Under the pieces are notes generated by a model. The model had not been told where the DNA came from. It searched no databases and worked only from the letters and a program-made list of their open reading frames with translations. The position numbers and the translations under genes are program-made. Of a stretch of 64,000 bases of DNA, positions 35,999 to 44,914 are shown piece by piece. This stretch comes from Candidatus Marimicrobium litorale (GTDB lineage Bacteria; Pseudomonadota; Gammaproteobacteria; Pseudomonadales; Halieaceae), in contig NZ_SHNO01000001.1 in the NCBI RefSeq assembly GCF_026262645.1, forward strand, positions 558,001-622,000, written 5' to 3'. The stretch's first letter is position 1. Each line of letters opens with the position of its first letter.

Positions 35999-36337
35999 TT
36001 AGTCGTCGGACCAGATGCGACGCAGCGGCTCTCCGAAGTCGTCGTAGATTACCTTGCGTCGCGGTCCCCGGGTTTTACCTTTGATGGTGGACCTGCGGCG
36101 ATACTTCGACTTGCGTCTCTCCTCGATCGCGGCGACTACCTCTGGAACGAGCGTGCGGGTGGCCTTGGGCTCGACAAACAGCCGGCGGTTTAGGAATATT
36201 GATGAGTCGCCCGGATCTTGGCCGGATACTCCTCGGGGAATCTCGTCTACATTCCCTCCCTTCGCAATGAACCGTTCGGTTTCCTCGCGGAGTTTGTCTC
36301 TAATGTCAGCTTTGGATTCTGGTTTCTTCAAGACCAT
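35999..36337 (-). CDS. Conserved basic hypothetical protein
   Basis: The 112-residue protein is strongly charged. The N-terminal half is helical (SKADIRDKLREETERFIAKGGN) and the C-terminus is basic (ERRKSKYRRRSTIKGKTRGPRRK), suggesting nucleic-acid binding. I do not recognise the family. It is co-directional with the epoxide hydrolase gene and starts 22 bases upstream of it, so the two may be co-transcribed. Confidence 0.6.
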   Translation of the reverse strand: MVLKKPESKADIRDKLREETERFIAKGGNVDEIPRGVSGQDPGDSSIFLNRRLFVEPKATRTLVPEVVAAIEERRKSKYRRRSTIKGKTRGPRRKVIYDDFGEPLRRIWSDD

Positions 36338-36486
36338 TTGGCTCGCACGACTGCCTTCACACAGGCCCGAGTATAACCATGTGTGGGAAAAGTTAAAGCC
36401 GAGGAAAAATCAATCAGGCTGCCAGTTTAGCATGCTGTCATCTTTAGTCGTCGCGCAAACCGTTTAACGGGGGGCAAAAGGTTACG

Positions 36487-37473
36487 TCACTCACTAAGGT
36501 TTGGCAGATACGTAATTTGCTGTCGCAACGCCGCACCGGGTCCTGATGTATCCAGTTGTACCTTGCCCTCGATAACGTTGATGCCCAGGTAGGTAAAAAT
36601 AGACTCGAACCCAGGTACGCGTGTTGATTGGCGTGCCTGATTAAATAAAGTTCCGAACAGTGCCACCCCGTTTAGTTCGTCGAGTTTGCGCGCTATTTCA
36701 ATGGCGGACAACGAGTCGTCAGCGCAGCAGTTGTTAAGTTTTTGAAGCGCTGTGTCCAGGGAGATCGATTTTTCAGACTGGCGTCGCAGCAACACATCGA
36801 TAGTGAGGAAGTACCACGCTCCACTCCAGTAGACCCGCATGTATCCTCCATTGACGCGCATTGTGTTGCTAACCTGTTCGAGGCTTTGTCCGTCGAATTC
36901 AGTGTCTGCACGCCCGCGCGAGAAGCCATCATAAATACTCTGCCAGGCTTCCTCCTCGCTAAGCACGCCGTTTCTTGCCTGCATGAGATTTTGGTAGTAA
37001 GAGGCGAGTCCCTCGCTGAACCAGCTATCCCCCCAACCCTGATAGGGAATCAGTAGGTGGGCGAGTTCATGGTAGCCTGTCCATGCGTGTTTGAGTTGTT
37101 CCAGACTCGCCCGGGGCGCAATGAAAAAATCGACTCGATCCACAGTGTTGCGATGAATTTGCGCCCAGGGAATTGGGTCGTCTCCCGCCGCGGCGGCAGG
37201 GGTGATCGCTATTTCCCACTGATGGCGTGGCCAGTGCCCAAAAACATTGGCCAGTGCGTCGGAAATATAGGCGACCCAGTCGGTCAGCCGCTCATGTTCG
37301 CTGGTGTCGAAGTCAACTCCAATGATCACCTCTAACGTACGACCATCCCGTACCAGTAATTTGCGCACGGGCTCGTCGCTCAAACTGGCCATGGACTGCA
37401 GTAGTAGTAATAGGCACAGCAACCGGCGCCAGGCGGGGAGAAAGACGTGCCCGACCCTGTCAGGAGTGCGCAT
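36487..37473 (-). CDS. Exported zinc metallopeptidase-like protein (gluzincin)
   Basis: The 328-residue protein has a signal or anchor segment (RRLLCLLLLLQSMASL) and a zinc-binding HExxH in YHELAHLL, with a downstream WFSEGLASYYQ supplying the third ligand Glu, the M1-like gluzincin arrangement. It is thus a predicted periplasmic or membrane-associated peptidase. The start overlaps the upstream metallo-beta-lactamase gene by 14 bases (37460-37473), so the two are translated as a pair. Confidence 0.78.
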   Translation of the reverse strand: MRTPDRVGHVFLPAWRRLLCLLLLLQSMASLSDEPVRKLLVRDGRTLEVIIGVDFDTSEHERLTDWVAYISDALANVFGHWPRHQWEIAITPAAAAGDDPIPWAQIHRNTVDRVDFFIAPRASLEQLKHAWTGYHELAHLLIPYQGWGDSWFSEGLASYYQNLMQARNGVLSEEEAWQSIYDGFSRGRADTEFDGQSLEQVSNTMRVNGGYMRVYWSGAWYFLTIDVLLRRQSEKSISLDTALQKLNNCCADDSLSAIEIARKLDELNGVALFGTLFNQARQSTRVPGFESIFTYLGINVIEGKVQLDTSGPGAALRQQITYLPNLSE

Positions 37474-38416
37474 CGAACCCCGCCAGTTCGGCCATTCGTG
37501 CCATCAGGTCCAATACGTCGGTGCGAGTATCCTCCCCGGCAAACTCTCGATACAGGCTGTCCACATTAACGGCTATTCGTTCCGGGTCTGACCAAGCAGA
37601 ATACTCGTTTAGCTCAATATCTTTGGCGGCTTCCTGGGCACCCATACCCTCGTCATAGCGGATTCGGGCCTGATCATGAACGAATTGAAGATACTGCCGT
37701 ACTTTTACTACGCCGTGTTTGTCCGTGATTGGGCCGTGTCCCGGCACGATGAGGTCAGTATTCATATCCTCTATCAGTTGGCACGCTTTTATCCAGTTGC
37801 TAACGGGGCCCTGCCAGATGATCGGCGTGCTTTCTATAAATAGGATGTCGCCGGTAAAAACCACGCTATCTCCGGGAACGTGCACAAGCACATCGCCCCG
37901 CGTATGCGCCGGGCCTACTTCAATCAGCTTTACCGACTTGTCACCTACGCGCAGGTCTAATTCGCCGTCAAATGTGCGTGTTGGGGGGGTAAATGGGATA
38001 CCGTCGAAATTGAATTCGCCAAAACAATGCTGAAAGTATTTTCCTAGGGCGCCAAATTCGCCGGACTGAGCCATTAGTTCGGCCATGGTTTCTGGCGTCA
38101 GTTCAGTCATTTCCAGAGCTGAGGCGGTGGACGCAATTATTTCTGCACCACTTACCAGTGCATTGCCATGACAATGATCTCCGTTGGCGTGGGTATTGAT
38201 CAGTGTGTCAACGTGCTTTGCAAGGGGTTCCGCATCTTGCATTTTTTTCAGCATTTCGCTGGTGAGCGCCAGATCGAAGAGTGTATCGACAAGCATCGAT
38301 TCTTCGCCATCAACGATCAGGCCGGCATTACTCCAACCCCAGCCGCCCCCGGGGGCAAGCCACGCCCAGGCGCCGTTGGCGAGGGGATGAAGACCAGGTT
38401 GTTGGCTCGAAGCCAT
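37460..38416 (-). CDS. Metallo-beta-lactamase-fold hydrolase
   Basis: The 318-residue protein has an MBL core with NTHANGDHCHGN (the HxHxDH-type motif with Asn at the second His position), VGPAHTRGDVLVHVPGD, VFTGDILF and VPGHGP. The fold hydrolyses thioester, ester or phosphodiester bonds. No signal peptide is evident. Its end overlaps the start of the peptidase gene, so the two form an operon. Substituted metal ligands are known in some MBL families. The substrate is unknown. Confidence 0.83.
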   Translation of the reverse strand: MASSQQPGLHPLANGAWAWLAPGGGWGWSNAGLIVDGEESMLVDTLFDLALTSEMLKKMQDAEPLAKHVDTLINTHANGDHCHGNALVSGAEIIASTASALEMTELTPETMAELMAQSGEFGALGKYFQHCFGEFNFDGIPFTPPTRTFDGELDLRVGDKSVKLIEVGPAHTRGDVLVHVPGDSVVFTGDILFIESTPIIWQGPVSNWIKACQLIEDMNTDLIVPGHGPITDKHGVVKVRQYLQFVHDQARIRYDEGMGAQEAAKDIELNEYSAWSDPERIAVNVDSLYREFAGEDTRTDVLDLMARMAELAGFDAHS

Positions 38417-38552
38417 AGAAGTGCAATCCTTGCAAGCCAGTTGGTTTCCTCGCGGTCCATTATAGCCACAATAGTGGTATTAACGGAAAGTGGGTTTTCG
38501 TCGAGGCTGACAATCTGGTTTAATGCTCCCGACCCCCAGTTGGAACCCGTGC

Positions 38553-39308
38553 ATGAATGTCTTGAGATCAATTATCGTTTTTATCTGGATGGTGATTTCC
38601 GTGATACCGATCGGGTCGGCGCTTCTGTTGAGCTCACTGTTTCTCGATGACAAGAAACTCTGGTGGTGGTTTGCCGTACCATACCTGAGGGGAGTGGTAG
38701 AGGTGGCGCGGATAGTCGGCGGTGTGCGCTACAGAGTGCATGGCGCGGAAAATCTGCCGTCTGCGCAAGACAATCGCCGTGTCATTCTTTGTCCCAAACA
38801 TCAGTCCACCTGGGAAACGTTTTTCTTTCCAAGCTATACGTCTCACCCGCTGGCGTATGTGTTCAAGCAGGAACTACTGCGGATACCAATTTTTGGTTGG
38901 TGCATGGGCCGCCTGAAAATGATTCATATCGATCGAGCAGCGCGTGCGAACGCATGGAACAAGGTTGCGGAGCAGGGGTTGGAGCTTATGGACAGGGGTA
39001 AGTGGGTTATCATGTTTCCTGAAGGCACGCGGAGTGAGCGGGGCGAGAAAGGCAGTTATAAAACCGGCGCCTCGCGCTTGGCAGTGGCCACAGGAGCGTA
39101 TATCGTACCCATCGCCGTGACATCTGCACGATGTTGGCCGCGTCGATCTTTTTCATTTATTCCCGGTGTGGTCGATGTGTCCATTGGCCAGCCCTTGTCA
39201 TCTGTGGGTAGAGAGCAGGTTGAGTTAATGGCCGAGGTGGAGCGCTGGATTGAGTCGGAGATGCATCGACTCGACCCCGGTGCCTATAATAATGGTTTTA
39301 AGGAGTAA
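38553..39308 (+). CDS. 1-acyl-sn-glycerol-3-phosphate acyltransferase-like (PlsC family)
   Basis: From ATG 38553 the product is 251 residues, beginning MNVLRSIIVFIWMVISVIPIG with a membrane segment. The catalytic motif is KHQSTWETF (H-x4-E variant of HX4D), followed by the EGTRSERG motif that binds the phosphate. It acylates lysophosphatidic acid or a related acceptor in the inner membrane. An in-frame ATG at 38523 adds ten residues. The next gene (DUF1145) starts three bases after its stop, so the pair is co-transcribed. Confidence 0.88.
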   Translation: MNVLRSIIVFIWMVISVIPIGSALLLSSLFLDDKKLWWWFAVPYLRGVVEVARIVGGVRYRVHGAENLPSAQDNRRVILCPKHQSTWETFFFPSYTSHPLAYVFKQELLRIPIFGWCMGRLKMIHIDRAARANAWNKVAEQGLELMDRGKWVIMFPEGTRSERGEKGSYKTGASRLAVATGAYIVPIAVTSARCWPRRSFSFIPGVVDVSIGQPLSSVGREQVELMAEVERWIESEMHRLDPGAYNNGFKE

Positions 39309-39311
39309 AAT

Positions 39312-39569
39312 ATGTCACCAATCAAGATAGTAAGTTTACTGATCTACCTCGTGCTCGCCGTTCTTGCGCTCACGCAGGGAGACACCTCTATGGGTGCCTG
39401 GTCTTTGCGGATACTCTATATATTGGCTGCAGTGCATCTGGTTGAGGTCGTCGTGTTTTTCCGTTTATGCCAGTCGGCCGGAGGGTCGCTGCCCGTGCAT
39501 TTGCTGAACGTATTTCTGTTCGGAATTATCCATGCGAATGAGATCAAGTCACGGCAGGGGACTGCTTAA
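39312..39569 (+). CDS. DUF1145-family small membrane protein
   Basis: The 85-residue protein has three short hydrophobic segments (IKIVSLLIYLVLAVLAL, ILYILAAVHLVEVVVFF, VHLLNVFLFGIIHANEI). The last ends in the conserved HANEI-type stretch of the family. The function is unknown. AAGGAG precedes the ATG and it follows the acyltransferase gene immediately. Confidence 0.85.
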   Translation: MSPIKIVSLLIYLVLAVLALTQGDTSMGAWSLRILYILAAVHLVEVVVFFRLCQSAGGSLPVHLLNVFLFGIIHANEIKSRQGTA

Positions 39570-39683
39570 GACGGCAGTCTTGTTGAGTGACGCGGCGAGG
39601 TGATGCGGTTGTGTATGGTAAAAATTAGGGTCCCGCTAGTTGGGGTCCAGACGGTGATATTACTACGAAAAGGAGGTTAAACG

Positions 39684-40868
39684 ATGCTAGATGCTTATAT
39701 TGTGGGTGCGGTGCGCACTGCGGGTGGTCGCAAGAACGGCCGCTTGTCGAAGGTTCATCCGATCGATCTGGGTGCTGAAGTCGTCGACGCCCTGGTTGAA
39801 AGGACAGGGGTTGCGGTCGATGAAGTCGACGATGTGATCTTCGGTTGTGTGTCTCAGGTGGGTGCCCAGTCAAGCAATATAGCCCGTAATGTCTGTATCT
39901 CTTCGGTGCTCGGTGAGGGCGTGCCGGGCACGACCGTTGATCGCCAGTGTGGCTCAGGCCAACAGGCAATGCATTTCGCCGCGCAGGCTGTGTTATCCGG
40001 CACCCAGGACCTTGTGATCGCGGGAGGGGTCGAAAGTATGAGTCAGGTGCCGATTGGCGCCAATATCGTCGACGGTTACAAGATGGAGCACGGACTCCCT
40101 TATGGAAAGAAAATCTCCGAGCGCTACCCTGGCGTGCAGTTCAACCAGTTTGCCGGCGCCGAGATGTTAGCCAAGAAATACGAATTAACTTCTGATGAGC
40201 TGAACGAATTCGCTCTGGATTCGCACGTCAAGGCAAAGCGGGCGGTAGAAGAGGGTCGTTTCGACAGGGAGATTGTTGCAGTAGAGGTGGAGCTTGAAGA
40301 CGGTTCACTGGAGCAGCACATAACCGATGAGGGCATTCGTATGGATGCTACGCTAGGCGCTATCGCGGGACTGGAGCCGATGCAGGAGGGTGGTGTGCTC
40401 ACGGCAGCTAATGCGTCCCAGATTTGTGATGGTGGCTCGGCCGTGATGATCGCTAACGGGGCCACCTGCAAACGTCTCGGCCTGAAGCCGATGGCTCGCA
40501 TCGTGGCGATGAGTGTCATCGGTTCCGATCCGGTGATTATGCTGGAAGGCCCCATCCCTGCTACTGAAAAAGTCCTTGAGCGTGCGGGTATGACGCTTGA
40601 GGATATCGACCTGTTCGAGGTGAACGAGGCCTTTGGCTCGGTTCCCCTTTCGTGGGTGAAAGCATTGGGTGCGGACATAGATAAGCTCAATGTCAATGGA
40701 GGTGCGCAGGCTCTCGGTCATCCTTTGGGCGGAACTGGCGCGAAGCTCATGACGACGCTTGTGCATGAGTTGCACCGCACAGGAAAGCGCTATGGTCTCT
40801 TGGCGATTTGCGAAGGCGGTGGCACAGCCAATGGCACCATTGTCGAGCGTGTGGACGAGGTTGCCTGA
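39684..40868 (+). CDS. Acetyl-CoA acyltransferase (thiolase)
   Basis: The 394-residue protein has the nucleophile Cys89 in DRQCGSGQQAMHFAAQ. The C-terminal GGAQALGHPLGGTGAKLM and CEGGGTANG give the catalytic His and second Cys. Biosynthetic and degradative thiolases share these motifs. The AAAGGAGG ribosome site six bases before the start is strong. A rho-independent terminator follows at 40915-40939, so this is a single-gene transcript or the end of the acyltransferase operon. Confidence 0.93.
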   Translation: MLDAYIVGAVRTAGGRKNGRLSKVHPIDLGAEVVDALVERTGVAVDEVDDVIFGCVSQVGAQSSNIARNVCISSVLGEGVPGTTVDRQCGSGQQAMHFAAQAVLSGTQDLVIAGGVESMSQVPIGANIVDGYKMEHGLPYGKKISERYPGVQFNQFAGAEMLAKKYELTSDELNEFALDSHVKAKRAVEEGRFDREIVAVEVELEDGSLEQHITDEGIRMDATLGAIAGLEPMQEGGVLTAANASQICDGGSAVMIANGATCKRLGLKPMARIVAMSVIGSDPVIMLEGPIPATEKVLERAGMTLEDIDLFEVNEAFGSVPLSWVKALGADIDKLNVNGGAQALGHPLGGTGAKLMTTLVHELHRTGKRYGLLAICEGGGTANGTIVERVDEVA

Positions 40869-40914
40869 TAGCGCGCGGCCGCGGCTTGGCTTTTGCTGGC
40901 CCGGCGTCAGTCGG

Positions 40915-40939
40915 AAGGGGAGCTTGTCTCCCCTTTTTT
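40915..40939 (+). terminator. Rho-independent terminator after the thiolase gene
   Basis: Perfect 8-bp stem AAGGGGAG / CTCCCCTT, loop CTTGT, followed by a six-T run. It is placed 47 bases after the thiolase stop codon. Confidence 0.9.
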
Positions 40940-41310
40940 CGCGCATGTAAATGCAGTTTTTGTCAGTCGATAGCCAGGGTGGCGCTGCGCAGCGTGGCGG
41001 ATATTGCAATGGTAAAAGAGACGATAGTTGATGCTACTGATGGCGGCCTCTGAGCAGGTGCTGTGTTAGAGGGGAGTGCGATTCCCGCTGTTGAACTCTT
41101 TGCAGAACGGGTAGTTGAGTTGTCCTGCCGCGCCGACACCGGAGTGGCTCAGACGTTATTTAAGATGGAAAAATTAAGGGCGGTAAAAGCTACCCATACG
41201 GCGAGCAGGAGTGTTGATACCATGCATCACAGGCAGGCCTCACCGGTTGATAGCTGCGGCAAGGCGTCATACCGGTATGTCGGCATAACGCCTCTGCAGA
41301 GGGGTGTTTA
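40940..41310. other. Gap upstream of the YdjM-like gene
   Basis: About 370 bases with no gene I can support. A GTG-started open frame (41063-41311) of 82 codons exists. It has no ribosome site, no recognisable motif and a single-base overlap with the next gene, so I leave it out. No riboswitch or small RNA is evident. Confidence 0.4.
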
Positions 41311-42312
41311 ATGGATCCTTTGTCGCAAGGGGCGCTGGGAGCTGCATTTCCCCAGGCGCTAAGCAACAGGCGCTACGCTGGCAGCGCTGCCCTTTTGGGT
41401 TTTCTCGCGGGAATGGCGCCCGACCTGGATGTACTAATCCGGTCCAGCAGCGATCCCATGCTTTTTTTAGAATATCATCGTCAGTTTAGTCACTCGCTAA
41501 TCTTCATTCCCGTGGGCGGCTTGTTGTGTGCGTTGGTACTGCATGCCCTGATTGGTCGCCGGCGGGGCCTGGCTTTCCCGCAAACTTTGTTGTTTTGCAC
41601 GCTGGGCTATGCCACGCACGCGCTGCTGGACGCCTGCACCACCTACGGTACCATGCTGTTTTGGCCATTCAGTGACAGGCGGGTAGCGTGGAATACCGTC
41701 TCAATCATCGATCCGCTGTTCACTTTGCCCCTGTTGGCCGCCGTAATCTTCGCCGCGAGGCGCAGCAGACCCATGTATACCCGTATCGCGCTTTGTTGGG
41801 CGTTGTCATACCTGGCGCTGGGCGTGTGGCAGCGCAACGAGGCGGTGGACATGGGCCGCGCACTGGCGGCTGCTCGCGGGCATGTGCCCCTGCGCCTGGA
41901 GGCCAAGCCGAGTTTCGGAAATGTGCTGGTGTGGAAGGTCGTGTACGAGACCGATGACCGTTTTTATGTAGATGCGGTGCGCGCGAGCCTGTCTCCTCGC
42001 GTATTTCCTGGCGAATCGGTACAGAAATTGGATATAGATCGAGATTTGCCCTGGTTGGGACAGGGGTCTCAGCAGGCGCAGGATATCGAGCGTTTTCGGT
42101 GGTTTAGCAATGGGTATATCGCGAGAGATCCGGTCTATGCTAACCGTATTATTGACGTGCGTTACTCGATGATTCCCAACGAAGTCGCTCCTCTGTGGAG
42201 TATCGAATTGCGGCGCGACGTTTCAGACGGGACCCACGCGAATTACCTGGTGCACAGGGAGTCGGAGGGCGCGCCCGTCGAGCGCCTGTGGAACATGCTT
42301 ACGGGCGATTAG
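41311..42312 (+). CDS. Membrane-bound metal-dependent hydrolase (YdjM family)
   Basis: The 333-residue protein begins MDPLSQGALGAAFPQ with the family-defining DPLTHG-like motif, followed by APDLDVLI and HRQFSHSL, and HALLDACTTYGT, which together supply the Asp/His metal ligands in the membrane domain (about four to five hydrophobic segments). A soluble C-terminal domain follows. Homologues in other bacteria are LexA-controlled. I do not see a clear SOS box here. The start is preceded by GAGGGG. The role is unknown. Confidence 0.83.
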   Translation: MDPLSQGALGAAFPQALSNRRYAGSAALLGFLAGMAPDLDVLIRSSSDPMLFLEYHRQFSHSLIFIPVGGLLCALVLHALIGRRRGLAFPQTLLFCTLGYATHALLDACTTYGTMLFWPFSDRRVAWNTVSIIDPLFTLPLLAAVIFAARRSRPMYTRIALCWALSYLALGVWQRNEAVDMGRALAAARGHVPLRLEAKPSFGNVLVWKVVYETDDRFYVDAVRASLSPRVFPGESVQKLDIDRDLPWLGQGSQQAQDIERFRWFSNGYIARDPVYANRIIDVRYSMIPNEVAPLWSIELRRDVSDGTHANYLVHRESEGAPVERLWNMLTGD

Positions 42313-42328
42313 CGGAGCGTGGCTGTCA

Positions 42329-43507
42329 TTACTGGCCCAGTGCGGCTCTGGCCGCGGGAAGTGCCTGGCCTGCGCAGATGGGGGCTCCCTGGCTCTGCAG
42401 CACAGCTTCCAGCGCCTGCAGGCAGTACAGAACATTGCGCTCGTTGCTCGCAAAGCCCATTAGGCCGATACGCCACGTCTTGCCTGCCAGTGCGCCCAAT
42501 CCTGCGCCGATTTCCAGGTCGAATTCGTTGAGCAACGCGCTGCGCAGTGCGGCATCATCGACTCCCTGTGGAATGGTCACTGAATTTAACTGTGGCAGCC
42601 GGTGTGCTGCGTCTACTGCCATTGCAAGACCCATGGCCTCCAGTCCGGCTACCAGTGCCTGATGGTTGTGTAGATGTCGAGCGTGTGAAGCCTCTAAGCC
42701 TTCTTCCTGCAGTATGAGAAGCGCCTCGTGCAAAGCGTACAAGTCGTTAACTGGCGCGGTATGGTGGTAGGCCCTTTTACCATCTCCGCCCCAGTATTCC
42801 ATTACAAGCTGCATATCGAGGAACCAACTTTGCACCTTGTGCGTTCGTTGGTTAATACGCGCTACAGCCCGTTCACTAAATGTGACAGGAGAGATACCAG
42901 GAACACAGGAGAGGCATTTTTGCGTGCCGGAATACACTGCATCGGCCTGCCAGCGATCTACGGCAACCTCGATACCGGCCAGCGAAGTGACCGTATCGAC
43001 AATCGACAGCGCTCCATGGCGTGTGGCGAGCTCGCATAACGCGGCGGCATCGCTGCTGGCGCCCGTCGAGGTTTCGGCATGCACAAACGCTAAAATAGAC
43101 GCCTCGGGATGCGCGATAAAGGCCGACTCGACTTTCGCTGGATCGACAGATCTTCCCCATTCGTCCTGAACCATAACAGCGGTCCCGCCACAGCGCTCAA
43201 CATTTTCTTTCATGCGTCCGCCGAAAACACCATTTTGGCAGACGATGACAGTGTCCCCAGGGGACACAAGGTTGGCGAAACAGGCTTCCATGCCAGCCGA
43301 CCCGGGCGCAGAAATGGGCAGGGTCAACGGGTTCTTCGTCTGAAAGGCATACTGCAAAAGAGCCTTGATTTCATCCATCAGTTGAAGGAAGAGAGGATCC
43401 AGATGCCCAATGGTTGGTCGCGAAAGGGCGCCTAACACTCTGGCTGATACATCGGACGGTCCGGGCCCCATCAAGGTGCGTAGTGGAGGATAAAAACTGG
43501 AAGGCAT
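42329..43507 (-). CDS. PLP-dependent aminotransferase (alanine/serine-glyoxylate type)
   Basis: The 392-residue class V aminotransferase has LMGPGPSDVS near the start, SAPGSAGMEAC, and the PLP-lysine motif SGTQKCLSCVPG. GLGALAGKTWRIGLMG near the end binds the substrate carboxylate. Such enzymes transfer amino groups to glyoxylate or pyruvate (PucG/AgxT relatives). It is convergent with the YdjM-like gene and upstream of the YidC paralogue gene on the opposite strand. Confidence 0.9.
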   Translation of the reverse strand: MPSSFYPPLRTLMGPGPSDVSARVLGALSRPTIGHLDPLFLQLMDEIKALLQYAFQTKNPLTLPISAPGSAGMEACFANLVSPGDTVIVCQNGVFGGRMKENVERCGGTAVMVQDEWGRSVDPAKVESAFIAHPEASILAFVHAETSTGASSDAAALCELATRHGALSIVDTVTSLAGIEVAVDRWQADAVYSGTQKCLSCVPGISPVTFSERAVARINQRTHKVQSWFLDMQLVMEYWGGDGKRAYHHTAPVNDLYALHEALLILQEEGLEASHARHLHNHQALVAGLEAMGLAMAVDAAHRLPQLNSVTIPQGVDDAALRSALLNEFDLEIGAGLGALAGKTWRIGLMGFASNERNVLYCLQALEAVLQSQGAPICAGQALPAARAALGQ

Positions 43508-43706
43508 GGTAGATCAGGCTCCGCTGCTTTACAAAAAGAGGCGCAACGGTAGCAGATTTTCACGCCGACCTTAAGGCGCTATTGAGCAGCCTGCGTGATT
43601 TGCCGCGAATTTAGCCTCTTGCTGTGGAGAATAGAGGCGAAGAATTGATAACATCGTCATCTCGCTATCGATGATCGAGGGCACAGCGTGTCCCGGGGGC
43701 ATACTT

Positions 43707-44846
43707 ATGAACGCGTTTACTGCAGTGCGCCTGCTTATTCTGGTGTGCATTGCGCTTATCCCCGGCCACGCTCTGGCAATGAACGCGACGCAAGCCGAAC
43801 TCGCTGAGTTTAACAAAACGGGCGACTTTGATCGGGTCAGAACGTTGGTTCAGGAGTCCAGGCCTTTTTATGGCATGGCCAGCTACTACAACAGCATTGC
43901 CTTTTATCTTGTGGATATTGATGGCGTGGTCGCTCAGAGCCCGGGTGAAGATGTGCAGCTGGTACAAGGGCAGTGGTTCGCCGCCATGGGCCGTTTTGAC
44001 ACTCTCCTGGTGAGTGGCCCCGGCCTTTCGCTTACAGTGAGTGAGAATACATTCATCACCACGGCTTTTCCCCGCGGTGGCGTGCAGGCAGAGCTGGTTC
44101 GCAATGATCGTCTGAGCAGTCAGTATGGCCTGCCACTGGAGGAGTTGCGTTATGCCCACCTGTGGCGGCCCGTTGGTTGGCTGGCAGGGGTGGTGGAATC
44201 GTCATTGGTGGCCTTGCAACAGGCTGGGAGCATGAGCTGGGGTCTGGCGATTATTTGTTTCACCGTTGCTTTGAAAGTGCTGTTGGTGCCGCTGGGAGTG
44301 GTCACGGTGCGGATGCAGCGCAAGGTAAGCGAGGTGCAACTGGAGTTGGCTCCGCAGTTGGCGAGCATCAAGGCTCAATATGACGGTGAGGAAGCGCATA
44401 ATCGCATTATGGCTGCGCACAAATCACTGGGCGTGAGTCCGTTTTTCGTCTTGAAGCCCATGCTGGGTATGCTGCTGCAGATACCGATCTGGATTGCCGT
44501 GTTTAATGCCCTCGGTGAGATGCCGCAACTGCAGAACTCAGGCTTTCTCTGGATTGAGAGCCTCGCCTACCCGGATTCAATCGCGCGACTCCCCTTTGTG
44601 ATCCCGCTGTTGGGCGACAGTGTCAGCCTCTTGCCTTGGTTGATGAGCGGCGTAACGTTGCTCTCGGCTCTGTTGTTTCAGGATAGACTTGCGCCGGCAG
44701 ACGAGCTCAGAAAACAAAAACGCAATCTTTACTTTATAGCGCTGGCGTTCTTTTTACTCTTTTATCCCTTCCCCGCGGCAATGGTGCTTTATTGGACGCT
44801 CTCTAACGCCCTGCAGATTGTGCAGCAGCACTTTATTCGAGTCTAG
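43707..44846 (+). CDS. YidC/Oxa1-family membrane insertase paralogue
   Basis: From ATG 43707 the product is about 379 residues: a signal-like first segment (LLILVCIALIPGHALA), a short divergent periplasmic region of about 130 residues, and the conserved Oxa1 core: SWGLAIICFTVALKVLLVPLG, then MQRKVSEVQLELAPQLASIKAQYDGEE, and MLGMLLQIPIWIAVFNAL. The length is well below that of ordinary gammaproteobacterial YidC (about 540-560). It is therefore probably a second insertase, with the housekeeping copy expected near rpmH-rnpA outside this window. It is convergent with the pyruvate phosphate dikinase gene. Confidence 0.85.
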   Translation: MNAFTAVRLLILVCIALIPGHALAMNATQAELAEFNKTGDFDRVRTLVQESRPFYGMASYYNSIAFYLVDIDGVVAQSPGEDVQLVQGQWFAAMGRFDTLLVSGPGLSLTVSENTFITTAFPRGGVQAELVRNDRLSSQYGLPLEELRYAHLWRPVGWLAGVVESSLVALQQAGSMSWGLAIICFTVALKVLLVPLGVVTVRMQRKVSEVQLELAPQLASIKAQYDGEEAHNRIMAAHKSLGVSPFFVLKPMLGMLLQIPIWIAVFNALGEMPQLQNSGFLWIESLAYPDSIARLPFVIPLLGDSVSLLPWLMSGVTLLSALLFQDRLAPADELRKQKRNLYFIALAFFLLFYPFPAAMVLYWTLSNALQIVQQHFIRV

Positions 44847-44914
44847 CTTCTGCACATACGCAATCGTTACTGTTTTATGCCTTCGTCAAGGTGCGTCATG
44901 CACACTCGCTTGCG

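Noticed and set aside
41063-41311. An 82-codon GTG-started frame before the YdjM-like gene
   Set aside because: No ribosome site, no motif, and only a one-base overlap with the next gene. I consider it non-coding.
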